Below are positions 44,434 through 53,567 of a stretch of DNA of 64,000 nt, piece after piece. The DNA lies in NCBI GenBank assembly GCA_035326705.1, contig DAOLES010000001.1, positions 437,653 to 501,652 on the forward strand, written 5' to 3'. Origin of the DNA: Oligoflexia bacterium. GTDB lineage: Bacteria; Bdellovibrionota_G; JALEGL01. Numbering within the stretch: position 1 is the first letter of the stretch; every line of letters starts with the position of its first letter. A program made the translations under genes and the position numbers. The notes under the pieces are model-generated. The model ran no database searches. It saw only the letters and a list, made by a program, of their open reading frames with translations, and was not told where the DNA came from.

Positions 44434-46146
44434 TTACGAAGAATCCGCCACCGATACTCGCAAGACCTCTTCCACAGTGGTAACGCCTTCTTTAAACTTG
44501 GTTAAGGCTGATTGTCGCATAGACTTCATCCCTAAACGCATGGCTTCTTTTTTTATTTCTGAAGTTGCAGCACCGTTTAAAATAAACTCTTTTAACTCAT
44601 CCCCAATGGGCATCACTTCATAAATCGCAACCCGCCCTCTATAACCTGTTCCATTACAATCATCACAACCTGCTCCTCGCATGGGAACAAAATCACTTAA
44701 TTCTTCTTCTTTAATGCCTGCATCAATCATGGCTTTTTTATCCTCATCAGGATTCTCAGTAGAGCATGCACTACATATTCTACGCGCTAAACGTTGTGCT
44801 AAAATGGCGTTAACTGATGACGCAACTAAAAATGGCTCAATACCCATGTTTAACAAACGGTTAACAGTTGAGGGAGCATCGTTAGTGTGCAGTGTAGACA
44901 AAACAAGGTGTCCTGTTAGAGCAGCTTTCACTGATATCTCAGCTGTCTCAAAGTCCCTGATCTCCCCCACCATGATAATATCCGGATCCTGACGTAAGAA
45001 TGACCTCAGTGCTGATGCAAAATTTAAACCTATATCATCATGCATTTGAACCTGATTGATACCTTCAAGATTAAATTCAACAGGATCTTCCGCAGTTGAA
45101 ATATTTTCTGTAGTTTTATTCAGCTCCGACAAAGCTGAATACAAGGTTGTTGTTTTACCAGAACCTGTAGGACCGGTCACCAAAACCATTCCAAACGGTT
45201 TATGAATAGCACTCTGAAAGTCAGACAAAGCTTTGGTTTCAAAGCCCAACTTTGTCATATCCAATTGCAAATTTGATTTATCTAAAAGACGCAATACAAC
45301 TTTTTCACCAAACAAGGTTGGTAAAACAGAAACACGATAGTCCATTTCTTTTTTATTTTTCATGATCAGCTTGATACGACCATCCTGAGGTAAGCGTTTT
45401 TCAGCAATATCAAGCTTACTCATAATTTTTAAACGAGAAACAATTGCGTTTTTAAGCTTTAATGGCGGTTTCATAACTTCTAATAAAACACCATCCACAC
45501 GAAAACGAATACGAAAACTTTTTTCATAAGGCTCAATATGAATATCTGAAGCCCCTTTTTTTGCCGCATCTGTTAAAATCATGTTACAAAACTTAACGAT
45601 AGGTGCTTCTTCAGCCTCTGCTAAAGCAGCTTGCTCATCATCTTCATCTTGTTCTATGATTTCAATATCATCAATATCACCTTCAAGATCGCGAAAAATA
45701 TCTTCAAAATCTTCTTCTTTATTATAATGCTTTTGAATTGCACTTTTAATAGACTGCTCAGATGCAACTACTGCTTCTATTTTATAACTGGTTAAAAACT
45801 TTAATTCATCCAAGGCTAAAATATTAGACGGGTCAGCCATAGCAACAACCAATGACGGCCCTTTTTTCTCTACCGGAATCAATAAATATTTTAATGCAAT
45901 CTCTTGAGAAACTGATAAATACACATCTTTGGGTATATCCATTCCATCTAAATCAATAGACTTAACCCCATATTGCTGGGATAAAAGATCTGTAATTTGA
46001 TCTTCATCAACAAAACCTAAGCTGGTTAAAGCTGTTCCCAACTTTACACCAGATTTTCTTTGAACATCCAATGCTTTTTGCAGCTGTTGTCCAGAGATAA
46101 CATTTTTTCTTAATAATAGTTCACCTAGTCGTTGACTCACAGACAT
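44434..46146 (-). CDS. pilB: Pilus extension ATPase
   Basis: Hexameric motor that drives pilus growth. The 570-residue protein has an N-terminal GspE/MshEN domain (LGELLLRKNVISGQQLQKAL, positions 6-25), Walker A GPTGSGKTTTLYS, Asp box, Walker B DIIMVGEIRDFET, His box STLHTNDAPSTVNRL, and a tetra-Cys zinc motif (CSAC … CDDC). A perfect TTGACA promoter lies just upstream. It is the first gene of the pilus locus. Confidence 0.96.
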   Translation of the reverse strand: MSVSQRLGELLLRKNVISGQQLQKALDVQRKSGVKLGTALTSLGFVDEDQITDLLSQQYGVKSIDLDGMDIPKDVYLSVSQEIALKYLLIPVEKKGPSLVVAMADPSNILALDELKFLTSYKIEAVVASEQSIKSAIQKHYNKEEDFEDIFRDLEGDIDDIEIIEQDEDDEQAALAEAEEAPIVKFCNMILTDAAKKGASDIHIEPYEKSFRIRFRVDGVLLEVMKPPLKLKNAIVSRLKIMSKLDIAEKRLPQDGRIKLIMKNKKEMDYRVSVLPTLFGEKVVLRLLDKSNLQLDMTKLGFETKALSDFQSAIHKPFGMVLVTGPTGSGKTTTLYSALSELNKTTENISTAEDPVEFNLEGINQVQMHDDIGLNFASALRSFLRQDPDIIMVGEIRDFETAEISVKAALTGHLVLSTLHTNDAPSTVNRLLNMGIEPFLVASSVNAILAQRLARRICSACSTENPDEDKKAMIDAGIKEEELSDFVPMRGAGCDDCNGTGYRGRVAIYEVMPIGDELKEFILNGAATSEIKKEAMRLGMKSMRQSALTKFKEGVTTVEEVLRVSVADSS

Positions 46147-46193
46147 CCTTAATCTGATGGTTTTTAACAGAAATCACTTGCGTTATACTTTAA

Positions 46194-46221
46194 ATTCTAC
46201 TGACAAGTTCAATAATGTCAA
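46194..46221 (-). promoter_or_regulatory. Sigma-70 promoter upstream of pilB
   Basis: TTGACA (46216-46221) and TAGAAT (46194-46199), spaced 16 nt on the minus strand. A start near 46187 would leave a leader of about 40 nt before ATG 46146. Confidence 0.55.
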
Positions 46222-46406
46222 CACTTTACTTACAATAGAGAACGAGTTTACATGCATTATTAATATTGATACATTGTTTCATCATAAACTTTGACAGAAC
46301 ATCTCGTTTAAATCTGTTACAGCACCACTATAAATTGCAATATAAATCACGTCATCATAAAACAGTAACTCTCAAAACTTTTTGTTTGCTCCATGCTTTA
46401 TCTAGC

Positions 46407-47351
46407 TTATTTTATAAAATGGTCTAATTTATCTAAATCTTTTTTTATTTGCTCTTGTAATGCTTCTATAGAAGAAAATTTTTTTTCTGCTCTTATTCTT
46501 TCATAAAAATTGAGTTTTATTACTTTTCCATACAAAGCCATTCCTTTATATTGAGGAATATATGATTCAATGGTGGTTTCTTTAGAATTTTTGATTGTTG
46601 GTGCCTGTCCAATATTGGTTAATGCTGGTAACTTCTTACCATCAAGTTCAACTGTAGTTCTATAAACGCCGTTTTTAGGTATACATAAATCTTTTTGATA
46701 ATTCAGGTTTGCCGTTGGAAACCCTAAACCTGTGCCCTGACCACTGCCTTTTACAACTGGTCCACTAAGAACATAGGCATAACCCAATAGTTGATTGGCT
46801 TTATCTATGGCACCCTGTGCTACATACTCTCGGATCTTACTTGAGCTTACATAGTCCCCTTCAACTTTATGTATTTCAAGAACAGTTACTTGAATTTGTT
46901 TTTTTTCAAGGTAGTCTTTTATCTTTTCAGGACTTCCCTGCCTAGCCTTACCTATATGTGTATTCTTGCCAATAATGAGTTGCTTTAATTGATAATGTTC
47001 AATCAAATGATCCAAAAATTCTATATAACTTAGCTTTGAAAAAGATTTGGAAAATTCAATCACCTTAACTTGGTCAACACCTGCTTTTTTCAACCTGTAG
47101 ACTCTTGTTTTTAATGGCATAAGCAATTTAAGACTCTTTTTTGAAAAAAACTCCCCGGGGTGCGGAGAAAAAGTTAATGCAATTGATCTAAGCTTGTTTT
47201 GATCAGCTATTTCATGTAATTTATCAATCAACTGCATGTGACCCACATGAACTCCATCAAAGTTGCCCACTGTGACACAGCTTGCAGAATCACAACTTGT
47301 GCTTAAAAAATCTTGAACGGAATCTTCTTCTTGGCTCACTTTGCCCCTCAT
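46407..47351 (-). CDS. ribF: Bifunctional riboflavin kinase/FAD synthetase
   Basis: Converts riboflavin to FMN and FAD. The protein has the nucleotidyl-transferase motif VTVGNFDGVHVGHMQL, TFSPHPGEFF, and the C-terminal flavokinase part with GTGLGFPTANLN. The open frame runs further upstream, but family length (about 310 residues) favours ATG 47351, or GTG 47339, which has AGGGG 4 nt upstream. It is separated from pilB by 260 nt and is divergent from the kinase gene. Confidence 0.95.
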   Translation of the reverse strand: MRGKVSQEEDSVQDFLSTSCDSASCVTVGNFDGVHVGHMQLIDKLHEIADQNKLRSIALTFSPHPGEFFSKKSLKLLMPLKTRVYRLKKAGVDQVKVIEFSKSFSKLSYIEFLDHLIEHYQLKQLIIGKNTHIGKARQGSPEKIKDYLEKKQIQVTVLEIHKVEGDYVSSSKIREYVAQGAIDKANQLLGYAYVLSGPVVKGSGQGTGLGFPTANLNYQKDLCIPKNGVYRTTVELDGKKLPALTNIGQAPTIKNSKETTIESYIPQYKGMALYGKVIKLNFYERIRAEKKFSSIEALQEQIKKDLDKLDHFIK

Positions 47352-47525
47352 ATTAAATAATAGTTTAATAATCAAGCTTGTTATGTTTTTGTGGTTGAGC
47401 CCTTTAAAAAACAAATATTCGCCCTTAGCCCTATATGAAATATCGACGTTAACATAAAAATAAGGTATTAGCATTGCTTAGTTTAAAGCGGTATAATCAA
47501 GTGTACCCATTTTTTATAATAGTTT

Positions 47526-49652
47526 TTGAGTCATGAAGTGAGTTTTAAAAGTAAAGCATATGGTAAATACATTCTCCTCGACAGAATTGCAGTCGGTGGG
47601 ATGGCAGAAGTTTTTAAAGCCAAAACCTTTGGGGTTCATGGTTTTAAAAGATTTTTGGTTATTAAACGTATTCTCCCTCATCTTTCTCAAGATGAAGAGT
47701 TTGTTGAAATGTTTATTGATGAAGCCAAAATAGCTGTTGAGTTAAGCCATGCTAACATTTGTCAAGTCAGTGACCTTGGAAAACTTGAAGGCAATTATTT
47801 TATTGCCATGGAATACATCAATGGTAAGGATTTAAGGGCTATACTTAAAAAGGCCCAACAAGCGCAAAGTCCAATCAACATTCCTATGGCTTTGTTCATC
47901 AGTATTGAGATTCTTAAAGGCTTAGACTATGCACACAGTAAAAAAGACACCTTCAGCGGCACCCCTTTAAATCTAATTCATAGAGATATATCTCCACAAA
48001 ACATCATGCTTTCATTTGATGGTGAAGTTAAAATCGTAGATTTTGGGATTGCCAAAACGGAGTCAAAAATTCACCGAACCCAAGCCGGTGTTCTTAAGGG
48101 CAAGTTTGGCTATATGTCTCCTGAACAAGCTGCTGGACTTGAACTTGACCAAAAAACAGACCTCTTTTCTACTGGCATTATTCTCTATGAAATGATTACT
48201 GGTCAACGATTGTTTCATGAAGATTCTGATTTTAAGACTTTAGAAGCAATCAAAAATTGTAAAATACCTTCTGTTATTCAGTACAATCCAGATGTAAGTG
48301 AAGAACTTGAAAAAATCATATTAAAAAGTTTAGCTCAAGATCCACAAGATAGATTTGAATCTGCCCAAAATATGCAAGTTGAATTATCAAAAATATTTTT
48401 TAACAACTATGCAAACTTCTCAACCAAAGATTTAGGCGCTTACCTGCAAAACCTATTTCAAGCAGAAATTAAAGTTGAACAAGAAAATCTTAAACGGGCG
48501 TTGGATACTTTAAACATAAGACATATTGAACAAGCAGAAAAAGCTGCTCAGAGTGATCATGACTCTACCTTATCTTCACTGAGTAACACTCAATCTATCG
48601 TCAAAAATTTAACAAAAAGTAATATTGTACAAAAATCTGTTGGCTTTTTTCACAAAGCAAAAAACTTTGTTTTAGGTTTCAAACAACTCAACTTAAAACA
48701 AAAAGCCTCAGCCATTCTTATTGCACTCACCTTTACTTTTTTAATATTCAGCGTTTTTGGCAATTTTGGAAACAAACAGACCAAGGATAAAGTTTCTGTG
48801 GCAACTGAGAATATAGCTATTAGCAGTGTCCCAGAAGGCGCAAACATAATTATAGATAATGAAGAAAAAGGCTTTACTCCATTAAGCCTCCCGTTTGAAG
48901 CCAACAAAGTATATGAGTTTAAGGTTAGTCTAGATGGTTATAACGATATTGTTGATCAGGTTCTTATAAAATCAGGCCAAAGAAATTTAAAATTTGAGCT
49001 TGAGGAAAAAGTCTTACCCTCAACTTCCTTATTCATTGATAGTGTCCCCCAAGGAGCAAAAATTAATATCAATGGTGAGTTCATCAACCAAGTTACACCA
49101 ACCACGGTTTATAAACTGACTCAAGGAACTGAATATAATATTATACTTGAAAAAGAAGGTTTTAAACCTCAGGGCCAAACCATTATTCCACAAAAAAATA
49201 TTGAAGAAGTATTTTTAAAGCTTGAGCCAACACCTTCAACAGTAAAAATAAATATCTCTCCTGAATCTGCAAAAATTTACTTAGATGGTAAAGAAGTTGG
49301 TAAAACTATTGAGAACCTAGAACCCAGCACAAGTTATACGTTTAAATTTTCTGCTCCAGGCTATGTTTCTGTTACCCGAGAAATAACACCAAGTAACTCT
49401 TTATTTGAATTGGATATTGCTTTAAAAAGAGTTGCAGTCGCTAAAGGTATCATAAACCTTAGTGCTATTCCTTGGGCCAATGTTAAACTTAATGGTAAAA
49501 AAATTGGGACAACACCTATTTTAAATTACTCTCTTAATGTTGGAACCTACACTTTTGTTTTTGAGCATCAGGACTTTAAACCCATCACTAAAAAAGTAAA
49601 AGTTACTCAAGGCCAAAATGCGCCAATTATTGTTAACTTTGAAAGTCCTTAA
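47526..49652 (+). CDS. Membrane Ser/Thr protein kinase with PEGA repeats
   Basis: Eukaryotic-type (Hanks) kinase of 708 residues. The catalytic domain (about 14-290) has the Gly-rich loop IAVGGMAEVF, ATP-binding Lys47, HRDISPQN at 152-159, DFG at 172-174 and SPEQA. A membrane segment lies at about 394-412, followed outside by four PEGA repeats (SSVPEGANI…, DSVPQGAKI…, ISPESAKI…, SAIPWANV…). PEGA domains are common in surface or wall-linked proteins. The start is TTG 47526 or GTG 47538. No intact partner phosphatase is in the window. Confidence 0.9.
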   Translation: MSHEVSFKSKAYGKYILLDRIAVGGMAEVFKAKTFGVHGFKRFLVIKRILPHLSQDEEFVEMFIDEAKIAVELSHANICQVSDLGKLEGNYFIAMEYINGKDLRAILKKAQQAQSPINIPMALFISIEILKGLDYAHSKKDTFSGTPLNLIHRDISPQNIMLSFDGEVKIVDFGIAKTESKIHRTQAGVLKGKFGYMSPEQAAGLELDQKTDLFSTGIILYEMITGQRLFHEDSDFKTLEAIKNCKIPSVIQYNPDVSEELEKIILKSLAQDPQDRFESAQNMQVELSKIFFNNYANFSTKDLGAYLQNLFQAEIKVEQENLKRALDTLNIRHIEQAEKAAQSDHDSTLSSLSNTQSIVKNLTKSNIVQKSVGFFHKAKNFVLGFKQLNLKQKASAILIALTFTFLIFSVFGNFGNKQTKDKVSVATENIAISSVPEGANIIIDNEEKGFTPLSLPFEANKVYEFKVSLDGYNDIVDQVLIKSGQRNLKFELEEKVLPSTSLFIDSVPQGAKININGEFINQVTPTTVYKLTQGTEYNIILEKEGFKPQGQTIIPQKNIEEVFLKLEPTPSTVKINISPESAKIYLDGKEVGKTIENLEPSTSYTFKFSAPGYVSVTREITPSNSLFELDIALKRVAVAKGIINLSAIPWANVKLNGKKIGTTPILNYSLNVGTYTFVFEHQDFKPITKKVKVTQGQNAPIIVNFESP

Positions 49653-49673
49653 AACATACTTTAACAATTAGAT

Positions 49674-50379
49674 TTATTGCTCTTTGCATAATTTACATGA
49701 GCTAAACAACTCTTGCTTTAATTGATCGTAGCTTTCATTATAAATATCGCCATTTTCATAACACTCTAAAAACCAATAATCGTGGATATTATCAATGCTC
49801 ACTTCAATATCTGCCTCAATATTTTTTCCCAATGATTTTATACTGACAATCAAATCTGATTCAATTGACTTACTCACAATCAACTTATTTTTGATATTCA
49901 TTTCTTTCTCACCTAGATAAGATAAGAAACCATGTTCAATAAACAGCACTTTATTTGACGCTACTTCTATTCCATAAAATAAACCGTTGCTTATATCTTT
50001 CACTTTTATCCTGAAAAATCTTAAAACTTCATAAACATTATCTTCTACTTCTCCAGAACTAAGATCATTTAAAATCCTTTGCTTAATCCTTTTAGAATGT
50101 TTTAGATTTTCTTTAACAATATATACCGCAATAAACATTCCAAAAAACATAAAAAAATAAATCAATTTGTTTCCAAGAAAATCTGTAAGTGTTTCAGAAA
50201 CCATTTTAATCAAAGCCATAAACCCAAAACCAAATAAAACACTCAGCCCACATAAAAGCAGCACATAAAAAACTGCTTGTACCAAGATAGATAATAAGCC
50301 ATAAACTTTTATTTCATTTTCTAAGATCAACTTTTCAGAATGTGTTATTGGTCGTTTATCTTTTTTTAATATCGTAGAC
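49674..50379 (-). CDS. Membrane protein in the rtc operon, unknown family
   Basis: A 235-residue protein with two close membrane segments (about residues 33-57 and 70-90), then a cytosolic or periplasmic beta-rich domain, ending SSCKLCKEQ with a CxxC. I recognise no family. Its ATG is joined to the stop of the preceding 253-residue gene in a TAATG overlap (the A at 50381 is shared; the frame extends 50381 to 49674). It is therefore very likely the fourth gene of the rtcB-rtcA operon. Confidence 0.65.
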
Positions 50380-50380
50380 A

Positions 50381-51139
50381 TTAAACAACTTTCTTTTGTC
50401 TAGATCTTACCTGAATCAAAAGGTCATTTGTGGCTTTATGAACCAAGCTGGCATTAAACGTAAAATTTTTCTTTGGTCCAGAGTTTTTCCAAGCAAACTC
50501 TCTATACAAACATAGCACTGCTGGGCCGTTGGATATTCCTTTTGCACGATCAATCAACTGTCCCACATATGCTAAAATCGCTAGATCTTCACTACAATCT
50601 TTAGATTCAACTATTTGACTAATTGTTTCATCGGCAATATCTAAGTTATTATTTAAACAAAGCTGAATAAGAGTATGATGTTTTATTTTTTTAGCTCTAT
50701 TCTTTTCGGCTTTGGAAATTTTCTTTGTTTTTAAATGTGAAACATTGACCAAGTAAGAGCACATAGAACAAAAACAATGCGCGCCTTCACTGTATAATTT
50801 TTTTCCTGGATTTTTATCTATATCAAATGAAATATCTAAAAATGTAGCAAAAAGATTACAAAACACACCTAACTCTTGCTGGTTGCCTATATCTGGTCGT
50901 GCATCTTGTGGAAAGTTTTTAATATGTTGCTTAATCCATGACTCTGCAGCTTTATTCATACTCATAAAGTTATGCGCTCCTTTAGGACTAATAAAACCTT
51001 CATTCATAGCCTTATCTAAAAATCGCAATAACTTGTATGCTTTTTGTTGTAATATTATAAGTTCATCTAAATTTGATAAAGCATCTTCTTTTTCTAAAGA
51101 TATCTCCTTAAACAAATCATCAATCATCTTTTTTTCCAT
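50381..51139 (-). CDS. Unknown protein translated with rtcA
   Basis: From ATG 51139 the product has 252 residues, mostly helical, with a Cys-rich stretch EGAHCFCSMCSYL near the middle that could bind metal, followed by a very basic segment (KTKKISKAEKNRAKKIKHH). The C-terminus is basic too (VRSRQKKVV), which would suit an RNA-binding protein. I know no family. GAGG lies 9 nt upstream of the ATG, inside the 3' end of rtcA, and the genes overlap by 20 nt. Earlier in-frame starts exist. Confidence 0.65.
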   Translation of the reverse strand: MEKKMIDDLFKEISLEKEDALSNLDELIILQQKAYKLLRFLDKAMNEGFISPKGAHNFMSMNKAAESWIKQHIKNFPQDARPDIGNQQELGVFCNLFATFLDISFDIDKNPGKKLYSEGAHCFCSMCSYLVNVSHLKTKKISKAEKNRAKKIKHHTLIQLCLNNNLDIADETISQIVESKDCSEDLAILAYVGQLIDRAKGISNGPAVLCLYREFAWKNSGPKKNFTFNASLVHKATNDLLIQVRSRQKKVV

Positions 51140-52163
51140 AGCTTTTTTCCTCAATAGTTATTTTATAATGATTTTCTTGTTTATACGTTTGAATATCCAC
51201 CGGTAAAAATTTTTTTATAATATCAATGTTGGTCATTGTATGCTGACTGAGTTCCGTTGTTAAAAAACTGCCAGAACCAGACAATGCCATCGGAATAAGC
51301 AACTGGTCCGCCATATATGGCCCTATTAAAACATCACTTTCTAAATAGCTTTTTATTTCAGCTAAAAGCTCTTGTGCCACTTGTTCAGCACGTTTCCTTT
51401 TTTCTCCAAAACCTACAAACATTTCATGACCATATTCATTTTCAATCATCACTTGAATCACATTGGCTGCTCCAGAAATATTGTTAAGCTTTACTATTTC
51501 TGAATCAACCTTATAGTCTATTAAGTTGTTGCTTAGAAAATCTATTTCTCTTTGAGCAATTCCTATTGGAAGGTTTGCCAACAATACTACAATTTTAATT
51601 TTTTTGGTCTTGCCACGCAAAAAAAATTGTTTCTGTTTCCAATAGGAAAAAGGTTCAATCAAAAATTTACAAACACCTCCTCCAGCCGGATAAAAACCGT
51701 AGTTCTCCAAATGTCCACTGACCTTTACTCCTAGAGCCTTTAGATAAGACAAAAAAATTTCATTGATATAATCAAATGTTGGTGCCTTAGCATTGTGTGT
51801 CCCCCCCTCAACTCTTATTTGACTTTGAGAGTTTGTATAAAGAAGAGGATATAAAATAGTTTGAAAGACTAAAGATGTGCTCCCAGCAGTGCCAATCTTA
51901 AAGCAATACTCACCAGACTGAATATCATTTGGATAAAATTCTAACACTTTTGAACTGATATGATCACCGCTGCTTTCGGCATTGGATATTGCTTTAGCCG
52001 CATGCACAGCTGTTAAGTGCTGCCTTAATAAACCGGGCTTTGACCTCTTTGATCTTATATTTTTAATTTTAAATGCTTTTTGCGTAATCACTGACAAAGA
52101 AAGAGCAGATCTTAAAATCTGCCCTCCACCTTCACCAATAGCACCATCTAACTCAATCATCAT
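51120..52163 (-). CDS. rtcA: RNA 3'-terminal phosphate cyclase
   Basis: Converts RNA 3'-phosphate ends to 2',3'-cyclic phosphate using ATP. The 347-residue protein starts MIELDGAIGEGGGQILRSAL, the conserved N-terminus, and contains RSKRSKPGLLRQHLTAV and the catalytic His region near the end (TELSQHTMTNI). It overlaps rtcB by one base and its 3' end carries the ribosome binding site of the next gene. Confidence 0.96.
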   Translation of the reverse strand: MMIELDGAIGEGGGQILRSALSLSVITQKAFKIKNIRSKRSKPGLLRQHLTAVHAAKAISNAESSGDHISSKVLEFYPNDIQSGEYCFKIGTAGSTSLVFQTILYPLLYTNSQSQIRVEGGTHNAKAPTFDYINEIFLSYLKALGVKVSGHLENYGFYPAGGGVCKFLIEPFSYWKQKQFFLRGKTKKIKIVVLLANLPIGIAQREIDFLSNNLIDYKVDSEIVKLNNISGAANVIQVMIENEYGHEMFVGFGEKRKRAEQVAQELLAEIKSYLESDVLIGPYMADQLLIPMALSGSGSFLTTELSQHTMTNIDIIKKFLPVDIQTYKQENHYKITIEEKSYGKKDD

Positions 52164-53386
52164 TAACCTTTCACACAGACAACTTGTTTTAAAGTATAGA
52201 CCACTTCAACAAGATCTTTTTGTGCTTGCATCACTGCATCAATAGATTTGTATGCTGCTGGTGTTTCATCAATGACACCTTGATCCTTACGACACTCTAC
52301 TCCTTGTGTTGCTATTTCATGATCTTTTTGAGTAAACCGTTTCTTTGCTGCTGTACGTGACATTACTCTTCCAGCCCCATGACTGCAGCTATGAAAACTT
52401 TCTTCATTACCAAGTCCTCTTACAATATATGATCTTGCTCCCATACTTCCAGGAATAATCCCTAAGTCTCCTTTACGGGCTCTTACTGCACCTTTACGAG
52501 TTACCCAGATATTTTCTCCATAGTGGTTTTCCTTGTTGACATAGTTGTGATGACAGTTCACAGCCGTTTCCTCCAACTTAAACTCTGGAATTCCACCAGA
52601 ATTTTTTAATGCTTCTAGCGCATGTTGCATCATGACCTCTCTATTGAACCTTGCATAAGTTTGAGCCCACTCAACTGCTTCAATATAATCTGCAAAATGA
52701 TCTGTCCCCTCTGGGAAATAAGCTAAATCAAGGTCAGGCAGGTTGATGTGCCATTGACGCATATCTTCTCGTGCCAATTCAATAAAGTATCGGCCAATTC
52801 TATTACCCACGCCTCTAGAACCACTGTGCAACATAACCCACACGGCATCATTGTCATCCAAACAGACTTCAACAAAATGATTGCCTGTCCCCAATGTTCC
52901 CAAATGAGCAACATTGTTGGTCTGTTTAAGAATTGGATGCTTTTCTAACAAAGCATCAAACTTTGTTTTCAAATGAGCCCACTTTGCTTCAACGAGTGTT
53001 GGAATAGTATGCCAAGCCCCTTTGTCTCTTTTACTAGAGTAACCATGTGGGATGGCCGCTTCAATATTTGAACGCAGTTCTGCCAAACTATACGGCAAGT
53101 CATTTGCAGTTAAGCTGGTTTTTTGTGCCATCATTCCGCAACCTATATCAACACCGACAGCTGCAGGTATAATTGCACTTGTGGTCGGTATGACACTACC
53201 TATGGTGGCTCCTTTTCCTAAATGTACATCTGGCATAATCGCAACCCATTTATAAATAAAAGGCATGTTAGCAATATGATTTACTTGCAAGCGAGACCTT
53301 TCATCAAATTCAACGCCTTTCGTCCATGCTTTGACCAAAGCTCCTTGTTCAGTTTCAATAACTTCGTATGTATTTTCTCGTGACAT
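52163..53386 (-). CDS. rtcB: RNA-splicing ligase RtcB
   Basis: GTP-dependent ligase joining 2',3'-cyclic phosphate or 3'-phosphate ends to 5'-OH ends. The 407-residue protein is of the E. coli-like short class. Visible are the metal-site motifs PDVHLGKGATIG and GVDIGCGM, HSGSRGVGNRIG, NCHHN and the guanylylated-His region SCSHGAGRVMSR. AGGAG lies 8 nt before ATG 53386. Expression should depend on RtcR and sigma-54. Confidence 0.96.
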   Translation of the reverse strand: MSRENTYEVIETEQGALVKAWTKGVEFDERSRLQVNHIANMPFIYKWVAIMPDVHLGKGATIGSVIPTTSAIIPAAVGVDIGCGMMAQKTSLTANDLPYSLAELRSNIEAAIPHGYSSKRDKGAWHTIPTLVEAKWAHLKTKFDALLEKHPILKQTNNVAHLGTLGTGNHFVEVCLDDNDAVWVMLHSGSRGVGNRIGRYFIELAREDMRQWHINLPDLDLAYFPEGTDHFADYIEAVEWAQTYARFNREVMMQHALEALKNSGGIPEFKLEETAVNCHHNYVNKENHYGENIWVTRKGAVRARKGDLGIIPGSMGARSYIVRGLGNEESFHSCSHGAGRVMSRTAAKKRFTQKDHEIATQGVECRKDQGVIDETPAAYKSIDAVMQAQKDLVEVVYTLKQVVCVKG

Positions 53387-53429
53387 TCATGTTCTCCTAT
53401 TTTGAACTTTATAAATTATTTTATTACAA

Positions 53430-53445
53430 AGCAATGGCTATGCCA
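53430..53445 (-). promoter_or_regulatory. Sigma-54 promoter of the rtcBA operon
   Basis: TGGCATAGCCATTGCT on the minus strand fits the -24/-12 consensus with correct GG-GC spacing. The predicted start is about 53419, 33 nt upstream of rtcB. The adjacent divergent gene encodes the sigma-54 activator RtcR. Confidence 0.88.
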
Positions 53446-53567
53446 AAATCAAAAAAAACAAATAAGATGCTGTTTTTATTATATTAAACTTAAAAAGCAC
53501 TAAATCTAGCCGCTATAATTTAAACATTTTACTATATAAATTTATAGTTTTTATATATATTTATAAA

